From positions 1 through 28,148 of the forward strand of contig CADBMK010000113.1 in assembly GCA_902795785.1 (NCBI GenBank): DNA of 28,148 nucleotides. The letters run 5' to 3'. The position numbers and the translations under genes were made by a program. Positions 7,257 to 14,681 of the stretch are shown in pieces. Within the stretch, counting starts at the first letter, position 1, and every line of letters begins with the position of its first letter. Source of the stretch: an uncultured Bacteroidia bacterium. Lineage in GTDB: Bacteria; Bacteroidota; Bacteroidia; Bacteroidales; UBA932. The notes below the pieces were generated by a model that ran no database searches, had not been told where the DNA came from, and saw nothing but the letters and a program-made list of their open reading frames with translations.

Positions 7257-8018
7257 GTGGCTGAGGAGAGAGAAAAACAGGAGATGACCTTTTGGGATCA
7301 TCTTGACGTGCTGAGGGGAACTTTGTTCCGCTCAGCCGTTGCCGTTATATTGTTTTCCGTATTATTCTTCATTTTCAAGACCGAACTGTTTGAGTTCGTA
7401 TTCGCTCCCACCAAGGATGATTTCCTTGTGTACAGATGGTTCGGCTCCGAAATGAACATGACTCTTGTTAACCTTGAGATCTCAGCCCAGTTTTTCATCC
7501 ACCTCAAGGTTGCAATGATGTGCGGCGTCATCGTTGCCGTTCCGTATATCATTTATGAGATATGGCGCTTTATCTCTCCGGCGCTTTATGACTCCGAAAA
7601 GAAACCGATAAGGAGCGCATTTTTGCTTGCCTCCGTCCTTTTTTATTTAGGAACCGTGGTAGGATATCTTTTTGTCCTGCCGGTGTGCATCAACTTTTTC
7701 ATGAATTATACGATAAGCGATGAAGTGCTGAATACCATATCGTTGGAGTCGTATATATCTATGTTTACTTCAATGGTTCTGATGATCGGAATCGTCTTTG
7801 AATTCCCGGCTGTGATAGCAGTTCTTTCGAAGCTCGGCCTGATCTACAGGAGTACATTGCAAAACCTCAGGAAGTATGCTGTCGTCGTCATCCTGATAGT
7901 GTCTGCGATAATCACTCCGTCAGATCCGTTTTCAATGTTCGTCCTGGCAGTTCCTCTCTATGCCCTGTACGAATTCAGTATTATACTTTGTAGAAAAAAT
8001 CCTAAACCTCAAGAATGA
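7257..8018 (+). CDS. tatC: Twin-arginine translocase subunit TatC
   Basis: Polytopic inner-membrane receptor for twin-arginine signal peptides. The 253-residue protein has about six hydrophobic segments, and the N-terminal cytoplasmic motif MTFWDHLDVLRG (10-21) is the region that contacts the signal peptide. The middle carries FISPALYDSEKKPIR, matching the conserved F-x-x-P-x-L-x-x-x-E-K loop, and a late ITPSDPFS segment is also typical. I use the GTG at 7257, which keeps the usual short leader before the motif; the internal ATG at residue 10 would remove it. The last four bases (ATGA) overlap the start of the ABC-F gene, indicating coupling. No gene in this window has an evident twin-arginine signal peptide. 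Confidence 0.93.
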   Translation: MAEEREKQEMTFWDHLDVLRGTLFRSAVAVILFSVLFFIFKTELFEFVFAPTKDDFLVYRWFGSEMNMTLVNLEISAQFFIHLKVAMMCGVIVAVPYIIYEIWRFISPALYDSEKKPIRSAFLLASVLFYLGTVVGYLFVLPVCINFFMNYTISDEVLNTISLESYISMFTSMVLMIGIVFEFPAVIAVLSKLGLIYRSTLQNLRKYAVVVILIVSAIITPSDPFSMFVLAVPLYALYEFSIILCRKNPKPQE

Positions 8019-9943
8019 TTTCAATTAATGATTTGACCGTGGCCTATGGAAGCTGGACCCTTCTGGATCATATCAGTTTCCATATAAGCGAGAACGACCG
8101 TATCGGACTCGTTGGCAAGAACGGTGCAGGAAAATCCACTATAATGAAGCTCATCTGCGGGCTTCAGACTCCGACAGGAGGAGTAATCGAGAAACCTTCG
8201 CATCTTAGCGTGGGTTATCTTCCGCAGATTATGCAGCATAACAAGGGCAAGAGTGTCATCGATGAAACGATGACCGCATTTGACGCACTTTTCGAGATAG
8301 AAGACAGAATCAAGGAGATTACCAAAGAGCTGGAGGTTAGAACTGATTATGAATCAGATGAATATACTCAGTTGATCACGGAGCTTGGAGATCTTAACGA
8401 TACCCTTGACGTAAGTCATAGCGAACCGCCTGCGGTTCAGGCTGAGAAGACCCTTCTTGGACTCGGCTTCAAGGATGAGGACTTCCAGCGCAAGACTGAA
8501 ACCTTCAGTCAGGGCTGGAACATGCGTATCGAACTTGCCAAGATTCTTCTCCGTAAGCCTGAGGTCCTTCTTCTGGATGAGCCTACCAACCACCTTGATA
8601 TCGAGAGTATCGAGTGGCTTGAGGGTTACCTGAAAACAGAATTCAGAGGATCCCTCCTTCTGGTGTCCCACGACAGGAAATTCCTGGATAACGTGACCAA
8701 CAGGACAGTGGAGGTATCCCTGGGGCATATAACAGATTACAAGGTCTCTTATTCCAAATATGTCGAGCTTCGTGCCGAGCGTCTCGTACAGCAGATGGCT
8801 GCATATGAGAACCAGCAGAGGATGATTGACAAGACAGAGGAATTCATTGAGAGATTCCGTTATAAGGCAACCAAGTCCAACCAGGTTCAGTCCCGTATTA
8901 AGGCGCTTGAGAAACTCGACAGAATCGAGATTGACGAGACAGATAACGTTGCCCTTACGGTGAAATTCCCGCCGGCACCAAGAAGCGGAGACGTGGCCTT
9001 CAAGGCTACGGACATAACCGTTGGATATCCTCAGAAGGTCGTTTTCCGCAATGCTAATATAGAGGTCAGAAGGGGAGAGAAGGTAGCCCTTGTAGGCCGA
9101 AACGGTGAGGGAAAGACCACCTTGATGAGGGTGATTATGGGCCAGCTTGATCCGATCAGCGGCGAGGCAAAGGTCGGACACAACGTAAATATCGGATATT
9201 TCGCTCAGAATCAGGAAGATATCCTTGATAAGAATCTTACTGTGTTTGAGACGCTTGACAATATCGCGGTGGGGGATATCCGCACCAAACTTCGCGACAT
9301 CCTTGCGCAGTTCCTCTTCAGGGGCGAGGATATCGACAAGAAGGTTTCCGTACTCAGCGGAGGCGAGCGCGCCCGTCTCGGTATGGCCAAGCTGATGCTT
9401 CAGCCATATAACCTTCTTGCGCTCGATGAGCCTACGAACCATATGGACATCAAGTCCAAGGACATCCTCAAGCAGGCTCTTAAGGCGTATGACGGAACGC
9501 TTATTGTAGTATCCCACGACAGAGACTTCCTGGACGGCCTCGTGGATAAGATGTATGAGTTCCGCGACGGAAAGGTCAGGGAGCATCTCGGCTCGGTACA
9601 GGAGTTCCTCGAAAGCCGTAAATTGGAGGCTCTGAGTGAGTTGGAGCGCCGTTTCGGAAAAGAGGAGAAGCCTGTGGACGTCAAGAAGTCTGAGGCTCAG
9701 GCTGCATTCAACGTAAAAAAATCAGCTTCGAAAGAAGACAGGAAACTAAAAAATAGAGTATCTTTAATCGAAGGTGAGATTTCGGAACTTGAAGGCCACA
9801 TGAAAGACCTGGAAGTCCGTATGGCAACTCCGGAACCTGATACCGACGTAGTTGAGCTAACCCGCCAGTACCTTGAGGATAAGCGCAAACTTGACAGTCT
9901 TACTGATGAATGGACTGAACTCATGGAAAGGCTTGAAAACTAA
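8015..9943 (+). CDS. ABC-F family ATPase (ribosome-associated type, with C-terminal coiled coil)
   Basis: A 642-residue protein with two ABC ATPase domains and no transmembrane region, the ABC-F layout. Domain 1 has Walker A GKNGAGKS (34-41), a degenerate signature SQGWNMR and Walker B LLLDEPTNHLD. A charged linker follows, with the region RFRYKATKSNQVQSRIKALE matching the P-site tRNA interaction motif. Domain 2 has Walker A GRNGEGKT (361-368), signature LSGGERARLGMAK and Walker B LALDEPTNHMD. The last 70 or so residues are a coiled coil as in Uup and YdiF. Family members rescue or tune translating ribosomes, and some give antibiotic resistance; nothing here identifies it as a resistance variant, and its place in a valS operon argues for housekeeping. 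Its start overlaps tatC by four bases. Confidence 0.9.
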   Translation: MISINDLTVAYGSWTLLDHISFHISENDRIGLVGKNGAGKSTIMKLICGLQTPTGGVIEKPSHLSVGYLPQIMQHNKGKSVIDETMTAFDALFEIEDRIKEITKELEVRTDYESDEYTQLITELGDLNDTLDVSHSEPPAVQAEKTLLGLGFKDEDFQRKTETFSQGWNMRIELAKILLRKPEVLLLDEPTNHLDIESIEWLEGYLKTEFRGSLLLVSHDRKFLDNVTNRTVEVSLGHITDYKVSYSKYVELRAERLVQQMAAYENQQRMIDKTEEFIERFRYKATKSNQVQSRIKALEKLDRIEIDETDNVALTVKFPPAPRSGDVAFKATDITVGYPQKVVFRNANIEVRRGEKVALVGRNGEGKTTLMRVIMGQLDPISGEAKVGHNVNIGYFAQNQEDILDKNLTVFETLDNIAVGDIRTKLRDILAQFLFRGEDIDKKVSVLSGGERARLGMAKLMLQPYNLLALDEPTNHMDIKSKDILKQALKAYDGTLIVVSHDRDFLDGLVDKMYEFRDGKVREHLGSVQEFLESRKLEALSELERRFGKEEKPVDVKKSEAQAAFNVKKSASKEDRKLKNRVSLIEGEISELEGHMKDLEVRMATPEPDTDVVELTRQYLEDKRKLDSLTDEWTELMERLEN

Positions 9944-9950
9944 TAAAGCA

Positions 9951-10844
9951 ATGAAAAAGTTCCTTTTATTTGCCGCCCTGTCGGCAATGGCCCTGAGCCT
10001 GTCGGCCCAGACTAAAAACATTCAGAAGGAGTATTCTGAGTTTTCCGTTATGGAAATATCGGATGCATTCGATGTAACCCTGGTTCCATCGGATGAATAC
10101 AGCGCAATACTTACGGTTGATGAGGTCCTTGAGAGTTATGTCCGTGCATTCGTTAAGGGCAAGACTCTCTATATTACCCTCGATACCAAATCAATACCGA
10201 AGGAACTCAAGAAGCAGATGAATTCCAAGAACACGCCAGAGCCAACGCTTAAGGCAGTGGTCCGCGCTCCAAAGCTTTCTTCAGTCATCCTTTCGGACGA
10301 CGCCGTATTCGGAATTGCCGAGCCGGTGAATTATGACAGTTTCAGCCTTACTGCAGGCGATAATTCCAAGGTGCGTTCACTTAACGTTCAGGGTAGGAAG
10401 GCAGAACTCAAACTTGACAAGAAGGCCAGCGTTACGGCTAAGATCCTTGCCGACGATGTGGTTATTAAGGCATCCGGTTCGTCCGTCCTGAATCTTGAAC
10501 AGGAATCAAAAGATTTCAACGTTGAGTCTTCAGGCTCTGCAGCAATTACATCCGTAGTTTCAGCCAAGAACGTAAATCTTACCACATCTGGATCATCGGT
10601 TTTGACTCTTACCGGTACAACTGATAATCTGGTGGTTAAGGGCAGCGGTTCGTCCACGGTGAACGCCGTTAACCTCACAACTCCGAGCACTTCGGTTGTC
10701 CTTGCAAACTCCTGCACGGTTACCCAGAGTGCAACAAAAGACCTTAAGGTTGAGATGTCAGGTAAGAGCACCCTTATTTACAACAACAACCCTAAATTCG
10801 AAATTGTACTGGTAAAGACTTCTACTATTCAGAAATACAAGTAG
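9951..10844 (+). CDS. Secreted GIN-domain (DUF2807) protein
   Basis: A 297-residue exported protein with the DUF2807 (GIN) fold, annotated in Bacteroidota as a putative auto-transporter adhesin head; the function is not established. I start at the ATG at 9951, seven bases after the ABC-F stop, because it opens a clean signal peptide (MKKFLLFAALSAMALSLSAQ, cleavage probably after the Ala before Gln20); an upstream in-frame ATG at 9873 would bury it. The mature part begins with YSEFSVMEISDAFDVTLVPS, the usual family entry. Repeated turns ASGSSVL, SSGSAAI, TSGSSVL and GSGSSTV from about residue 175 to 235 mark successive rungs of a beta-helix-like structure. It is the last gene of the valS operon; its final 20 bases overlap pncC on the other strand. 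Confidence 0.82.
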   Translation: MKKFLLFAALSAMALSLSAQTKNIQKEYSEFSVMEISDAFDVTLVPSDEYSAILTVDEVLESYVRAFVKGKTLYITLDTKSIPKELKKQMNSKNTPEPTLKAVVRAPKLSSVILSDDAVFGIAEPVNYDSFSLTAGDNSKVRSLNVQGRKAELKLDKKASVTAKILADDVVIKASGSSVLNLEQESKDFNVESSGSAAITSVVSAKNVNLTTSGSSVLTLTGTTDNLVVKGSGSSTVNAVNLTTPSTSVVLANSCTVTQSATKDLKVEMSGKSTLIYNNNPKFEIVLVKTSTIQKYK

Positions 10845-11319
10845 AATCCTTTTCAATATAAGACACAAGAGCATCGAGCGCAGCATCCGCGAAGCGCTCG
10901 ATGTTTTTTTTGCGCTCGCCGCTGTCGGAATAGAACCTGTGTGTGGATGTTCCGTGGGGACCGCTTACTCCTATCCAAACGGTTCCTTCCGGGTTGCCGA
11001 ATTCGTCCGAACCTTCGGCAAGACCTGTCGTGGATACGGAATATGTGGTTCCAATGACCTTCCTGACGCCTTCAGCCATCATTCCTGCAACCTTTGAACA
11101 TACAGGGCCTTCTATTTCCAGGACCTTGGCATCAACTCCCAGTACGCCCGTCTTGACGCTGTTTGCATAAGAAACGACTGAGCCGAGATAATAAGTTGAT
11201 GAGCCTGAAACGGAGGTTATCCTGTGCGAAAGAAGTCCTCCTGTACAGGATTCTGCCGTCGCAACTGAAAGACCGTTTTTTGAAAGCAGGTCTTTAAGCC
11301 TTTCCTCAGCGCTTTTCAT
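10825..11319 (-). CDS. pncC: CinA C-terminal domain protein, probable NMN amidohydrolase (PncC)
   Basis: A 164-residue stand-alone CinA C-terminal domain; characterised members deamidate nicotinamide mononucleotide to nicotinic acid mononucleotide in NAD recycling. The family signature ATAESCTGGLLSHRI (20-34), the SVVSYANSVKTGVLGV segment (47-62) and GTVWIGV (112-118) are all present. The loop before GTVW, which in most members reads G-I-A-G-P-x-G-G, is replaced here by GLAEGSDEFGNPEG (99-112); activity is likely but this loop is unusual. Its ATG overlaps the end of pyrD by 14 bases, so it is the last gene of the leftward XRE-pyrD-pncC run. Its 3' end overlaps the GIN gene and contains that operon's terminator. 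Confidence 0.85.
   Translation of the reverse strand: MKSAEERLKDLLSKNGLSVATAESCTGGLLSHRITSVSGSSTYYLGSVVSYANSVKTGVLGVDAKVLEIEGPVCSKVAGMMAEGVRKVIGTTYSVSTTGLAEGSDEFGNPEGTVWIGVSGPHGTSTHRFYSDSGERKKNIERFADAALDALVSYIEKDSTCISE
10872..10911 (+). terminator. Terminator of the valS-GIN operon, inside pncC
   Basis: Perfect 10-base-pair stem CATCGAGCGC (10872-10881) with GCGCTCGATG (10894-10903), a 12-base loop and eight Ts (10904-10911). It begins 28 bases after the GIN stop codon. The same bases encode residues near the C-terminus of PncC on the minus strand. Confidence 0.85.
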
Positions 11320-12346
11320 TGGAGAGATACTTTATAATCTTATTGACGAAGCCCGGGCCGTTGTAAATGAATCCGGTATAGATTTCTACCAGGGATGCTC
11401 CTGCGTCAAGCATCTGTTGGGCCTGCTGAGGCGTCATTATTCCGCCTACACCAATCACCGGAAGACGTCCTTTTGTGAAGGCATTGATTTTCTTCACCAT
11501 ACTGAGACTCTTCTCAAACAGCGGGGCTCCTGAGAGACCACCGTTGCCTATTGCCTGAATCCGGCTGTCGGAAGCCTTAAGATTATCCCTTGATCTGGTG
11601 GTATTAGTGGCAACAATACCGTCGATGCCATAGAGCATGCACCAGGAGAGAATCTCGTACAGCTGACCGTCATTGATGTCCGGAGACAGCTTTATAAGGA
11701 TAGGTTTATATGTTTCGTAGCATCTTCTCAGGTCAAGAAGCGGATCAAGAAGATCAGACAGGTATGAAAGGTCCTGAAGACCCTGGAGTCCAACTACATT
11801 CGGACAGGAAACGTTGACTGTAAACATATCAACGAAGTCGTACATGAGTGAGAAACACTCTGTGTAGTCATGGATAATCTCGTCTTCAAGCTTGCTGGTG
11901 GTATTCTTTGCGATACTTGCAGCTATGATGACATTAGGTTTGTCCTTACGGATCCGTTCAATTGCATAGCGTATGCCCTTGTTGTTGATCCCCATCCTGT
12001 TTATGATGGCCTTGTCACGGACGAGCCTGAAAACCCTTGGGCGGGGATTTCCATCCTGAGGCTTGGGGGTGAGGGATCCGATTTCAATGAAACTGAAACC
12101 AAGGGTGGCCAGATCGTTGTAATAATCCCCATTCTTGTCTAGACCGGCGGCAAGGCCTACCGGGTGAGGGAACTTGAGCCCGAAAAGTTCTCTTTCGAGA
12201 TTTTTGGGCTTTCTTTTGAAGAAAAGTTTCAGGATGCTTCTTCCGAGGGGAAGTTTGCCGAAGAGTCCAAGAGCCTTGAGCGATAGGATGTGCGCAGTCT
12301 CCGGATTCAGACAGAAAAGGACAGGTCTTATTATACGCTTGTACAT
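11306..12346 (-). CDS. pyrD: Dihydroorotate dehydrogenase (quinone), class 2
   Basis: Membrane-associated FMN enzyme oxidising dihydroorotate to orotate with quinone, step four of pyrimidine synthesis. The 346 residues include the class 2 N-terminal helical extension (about 1-45, MYKRIIRPVLFCLNPETAHI onward). FMN-barrel motifs follow: VGLAAGLDKNG (63-73), SLTPKPQDGNPRPR (91-104) with AIINRMGINNKG (113-124), KLSPDI, and the C-terminal GVGGIM plus IYTGFIYNGPG phosphate-binding motifs. The active-site stretch is NVSCPNVVGLQ with cysteine at 181, where E. coli and human class 2 enzymes have the catalytic serine; class 1 enzymes use cysteine here. The gene follows the XRE regulator by 22 bases and overlaps pncC by 14. 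Confidence 0.93.
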   Translation of the reverse strand: MYKRIIRPVLFCLNPETAHILSLKALGLFGKLPLGRSILKLFFKRKPKNLERELFGLKFPHPVGLAAGLDKNGDYYNDLATLGFSFIEIGSLTPKPQDGNPRPRVFRLVRDKAIINRMGINNKGIRYAIERIRKDKPNVIIAASIAKNTTSKLEDEIIHDYTECFSLMYDFVDMFTVNVSCPNVVGLQGLQDLSYLSDLLDPLLDLRRCYETYKPILIKLSPDINDGQLYEILSWCMLYGIDGIVATNTTRSRDNLKASDSRIQAIGNGGLSGAPLFEKSLSMVKKINAFTKGRLPVIGVGGIMTPQQAQQMLDAGASLVEIYTGFIYNGPGFVNKIIKYLSNEKR

Positions 12347-12368
12347 AACAGCGTAAAGATAATGCTTT

Positions 12369-12848
12369 TTAAGCTAATTCTCCGTAGGTATTGTCATCAT
12401 ACAATACGATAACCTTCTTAATTCTTCTTTCCGGGTTAATCGGCAGTTGGGTTATTACAGGTTGTTCTGTATGCTTAAGTGTCTGTGGCGCAGTCTCTTG
12501 TGGCTGAGAAACAGGCTCCTGTACCGGTTCTGAACTCTCTGAGGTTTGAGAATTTGAATCAGACTCCGCCGATAGTGTTGAATTTTCGTACTCTGGGAAG
12601 AGATCATCGTCATCCGGACGTCTTTGAGGCACTTCTTTGGTCTTATACATTTTCCCCGCTCCGGCTATGAGCCATTCAATGTTAAGGCTAGGGTAGTGAC
12701 GCATCATGCTCTCGATGAAATCGAATCCGGGTTTGTTTCGACCAGCGAGGATATGGGACACGCTTGCGCGTGCAACGCCGATGACGTCTGCGAACTGTGA
12801 TTGAGAAATATTCTCTGCAGCGAGGAATTGCTGTAATCTGGTGTTCAT
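12369..12848 (-). CDS. XRE-family helix-turn-helix regulator
   Basis: A 159-residue DNA-binding protein. Residues 4-62 form a Cro/CI-type helix-turn-helix: QSQFADVIGVARASVSHILA (16-35) is the HTH with recognition helix around 26-36, followed by a YPSLNIEWLIAGAGKMY block typical of Bacteroidales members. Residues 80-130 are a low-complexity Ser/Glu/Gln/Pro linker, probably disordered. The last 20 residues (RRIKKVIVLYDDNTYGELA) form a short conserved-looking strand pair. Ligand and targets are unknown. It is the first gene of the leftward pyrD-pncC run, 22 bases before pyrD. A near-palindrome lies between its promoter and start, so it may regulate itself. Confidence 0.82.
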   Translation of the reverse strand: MNTRLQQFLAAENISQSQFADVIGVARASVSHILAGRNKPGFDFIESMMRHYPSLNIEWLIAGAGKMYKTKEVPQRRPDDDDLFPEYENSTLSAESDSNSQTSESSEPVQEPVSQPQETAPQTLKHTEQPVITQLPINPERRIKKVIVLYDDNTYGELA

Positions 12849-12855
12849 AAATACC

Positions 12856-12871
12856 GTTAAAAATTGTTAAC
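12856..12871. promoter_or_regulatory. Candidate operator upstream of the XRE gene
   Basis: GTTAAAAATTGTTAAC is a 16-base palindrome with a single mismatched pair. It lies 8 to 23 bases upstream of the XRE start codon and just downstream of the predicted promoter, a place where repressor binding would block transcription. That the XRE protein binds it is inference. Confidence 0.4.
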
Positions 12872-12881
12872 CCTTGATACA

Positions 12882-12913
12882 CAAATGTAAAGAGAATAAT
12901 TGTAAATAACAAT
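12882..12913 (-). promoter_or_regulatory. Promoter of the XRE-pyrD-pncC operon
   Basis: On the minus strand ATTG (12913-12910), a 20-base spacer, then TACATTTG (12889-12882), an exact -7 match with a three-of-four -33 match. Predicted start near 12876 leaves a leader of about 28 bases. Confidence 0.65.
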
Positions 12914-13253
12914 AGTTACAAAAGTAACACAAGGTGGATATTGGGGTGTGATGTGCGATAGGGCAGGGAAGTGATGTATGAAGGAAAATGATAAATGAAT
13001 TCATCTAAAACACTGGGTATCGCAAGGTTAACCCTCGGATAACTTTAATAATACTTTAAATGGGGCGCTTTTAGGCTTAATTTACTACTTTATGTGATAG
13101 CCACGCTTTAGATTATCATAGATAAACCCTTTGATTATCAATGATATAGAAGATTATTAAATCTGCAATAAAAAATGCTTATGAAACATAAGTAAACAAT
13201 TTGCATATATAATTTACAAATGGAATAATTGGGAAGAAAATTACAAAAGCGTC

Positions 13254-13299
13254 CTGTTGAAATCCATTTGTGACTGTTGAAAACTATGTGAATTTGTGA
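13254..13299 (+). repeat. Composite direct repeat upstream of queA
   Basis: CTGTTGAAA followed by TTTGTGA occurs twice: 13254-13262 with 13267-13273, and 13274-13282 with 13293-13299. The copies are adjacent but the internal gap differs (4 against 10 bases). It could be paired binding sites or a decayed duplication. Confidence 0.5.
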
Positions 13300-13331
13300 T
13301 AACGCCTTGTTTATTCCTAAACTTCGTGAGA

Positions 13332-13363
13332 TTTCAATATTTGACCTCTATTGTGTATCTTCG
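13332..13363 (+). promoter_or_regulatory. Probable queA promoter
   Basis: TTTC (13332-13335), 20-base spacer, then TATCTTCG (13356-13363). Each element differs by one base from TTTG and TAnnTTTG. Predicted start about 15 bases before the queA ATG at 13385. Confidence 0.5.
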
Positions 13364-13384
13364 CACGTATTTTAAAAAACTGAT

Positions 13385-14593
13385 ATGATACCGGAAATAA
13401 GAATTGAGGACTTTAATTATCCTCTTACGGACGACAGGATTGCAAAATATCCGCTCCCTATGAGGGATTCCTCAAAACTTCTCAGATACAGGGACGGCAA
13501 GGTTGATGAGTTTGTTTTCAGGGAAATCCCGGATCTTCTTCCTGAAGATTCCATTATGGTGTTCAATGAAACCAAGGTTGTGCCTGCCAGGCTTCATTTT
13601 GAAAGAAATACTGGTGCACATATAGAGATTTTCTGTCTTGAGCCTGTTAATCCCCCAGAATACAATACGTCTTTTGCCTCAACGGACAAATGTTCCTGGA
13701 AATGCGTTATTGGAAACGTTAAAAGGTGGAAAGAAGGGCTCCTTAGCCTCTGTAATCCTGAGAACAATCCTGAAGTTTCGGCAATGGGACTCAGCGCAAG
13801 GCTGGTCAGCCGTGACGAGAGAACGGGTGTAGTGGAATTCAGCTGGAATGACGGCAAGCCTTTCTCCCAGGTCCTGGAAACAGGAGGCTCAGTGCCTATC
13901 CCTCCTTACCTCAACAGAGATACGGAAGAGATTGACCTCGAGCGTTATCAGACCGTTTATGCCTCTATACGCGGCTCGGTTGCAGCTCCTACGGCCGGCC
14001 TTCATTTCACTCCTGAGGTCCTTGAAAGAATCAAGGCGCGTGGAATCGACAGGGAGAACGTCTGTCTTCACGTTGGCGCCGGAACCTTCCTTCCGGTTAA
14101 GTCTTCACGTGTTGCGGAGCATCACATGCACCGCGAGCCATTTGCGGTCACCCTTGATTTTCTCAAAGATCTGAGGGCGTCCGGCAAGAAGGTCATTGCC
14201 GTGGGAACAACGTCGGTCAGAACCCTGGAGTCAATTTACTATATAGGTGTTTCAATTATTGAGACCGGAGCTCCTCAGGAGGTGATTCAGTGGGCTCCAT
14301 ATGAAAGGGACTATCCTTATTCTACCGAAGAGTCCATAGATGCCATTATAGCGTATCTGGAGAAGAACGGACTGAAAGAACTCAGGACAGGAACGTCAAT
14401 CATCATCGTCCCGGGCTTCAAATTCAGGATCGTAGACATTCTCGTAACCAATTTCCATCAGCCGGAAAGTACGCTTATCCTGCTTGTGTCCGCATTTGTC
14501 GGAGGGGACTGGAGGACCATCTATGACTATGCCCTTTCTCACCAGTTCAGGTTCCTGAGTTACGGTGACAGCTCCCTGCTTTATCGTAGGTAA
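13385..14593 (+). CDS. queA: S-adenosylmethionine:tRNA ribosyltransferase-isomerase
   Basis: Cytoplasmic enzyme transferring and isomerising the ribosyl group of SAM onto preQ1-modified tRNA to form epoxyqueuosine in wobble position 34. The 402-residue length is longer than the roughly 350 of E. coli QueA; long forms occur in Bacteroidota. Diagnostic blocks: NYPLTDDRIAKYPL near the N-terminus, VFNETKVVPARL, APTAGLHFT, CLHVGAGTF, VGTTSVRTLES, and near the C-terminus TNFHQPESTLILLVSAF and FLSYGDSSLL. The extra length sits partly in the N-terminal half between about residues 80 and 130. The ATG is close to a predicted start of transcription, giving a very short leader. No other queuosine gene is in the window. 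Confidence 0.92.
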   Translation: MIPEIRIEDFNYPLTDDRIAKYPLPMRDSSKLLRYRDGKVDEFVFREIPDLLPEDSIMVFNETKVVPARLHFERNTGAHIEIFCLEPVNPPEYNTSFASTDKCSWKCVIGNVKRWKEGLLSLCNPENNPEVSAMGLSARLVSRDERTGVVEFSWNDGKPFSQVLETGGSVPIPPYLNRDTEEIDLERYQTVYASIRGSVAAPTAGLHFTPEVLERIKARGIDRENVCLHVGAGTFLPVKSSRVAEHHMHREPFAVTLDFLKDLRASGKKVIAVGTTSVRTLESIYYIGVSIIETGAPQEVIQWAPYERDYPYSTEESIDAIIAYLEKNGLKELRTGTSIIIVPGFKFRIVDILVTNFHQPESTLILLVSAFVGGDWRTIYDYALSHQFRFLSYGDSSLLYRR

Positions 14594-14645
14594 GGCGCCT
14601 TTTATTTGGATTTAGACGTCATTATAGTTAAATTGCAGTATATAT

Positions 14646-14664
14646 CGTTTCGCTTAGCGTAACG
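14646..14664 (+). other. Hairpin between queA and the acyltransferase
   Basis: CGTT-T-CGC / GCG-T-AACG around a TTA loop: seven base pairs with one T-T mismatch, 17 bases before the acyltransferase ATG. No T-run follows at once, so it may be a leader structure rather than a terminator. Confidence 0.4.
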
Positions 14665-14681
14665 GATAAATATTTTATCAT

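Larger units (their letters stand above)
12849..13384. other. Divergent intergenic regulatory region between XRE gene and queA
   Basis: A 536-base AT-rich region with no protein gene I can support. Left part: the XRE promoter and operator. GGTTAACC at 13026-13033 is a perfect palindrome sharing the GTTAAC core of that operator. GATTATCA occurs twice, 22 bases apart (13111-13118, 13133-13140). Near queA there is a 9-base inverted repeat (13216-13224 with 13263-13271) and a composite direct repeat (13254-13299). Confidence 0.7.

Noticed and set aside
8354..9586. 410-residue open frame on the minus strand
   Set aside because: Antisense to the ABC-F gene, whose plus-strand frame has both Walker A, Walker B and signature motifs. 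The minus frame shows no family motif and arises from codon bias.
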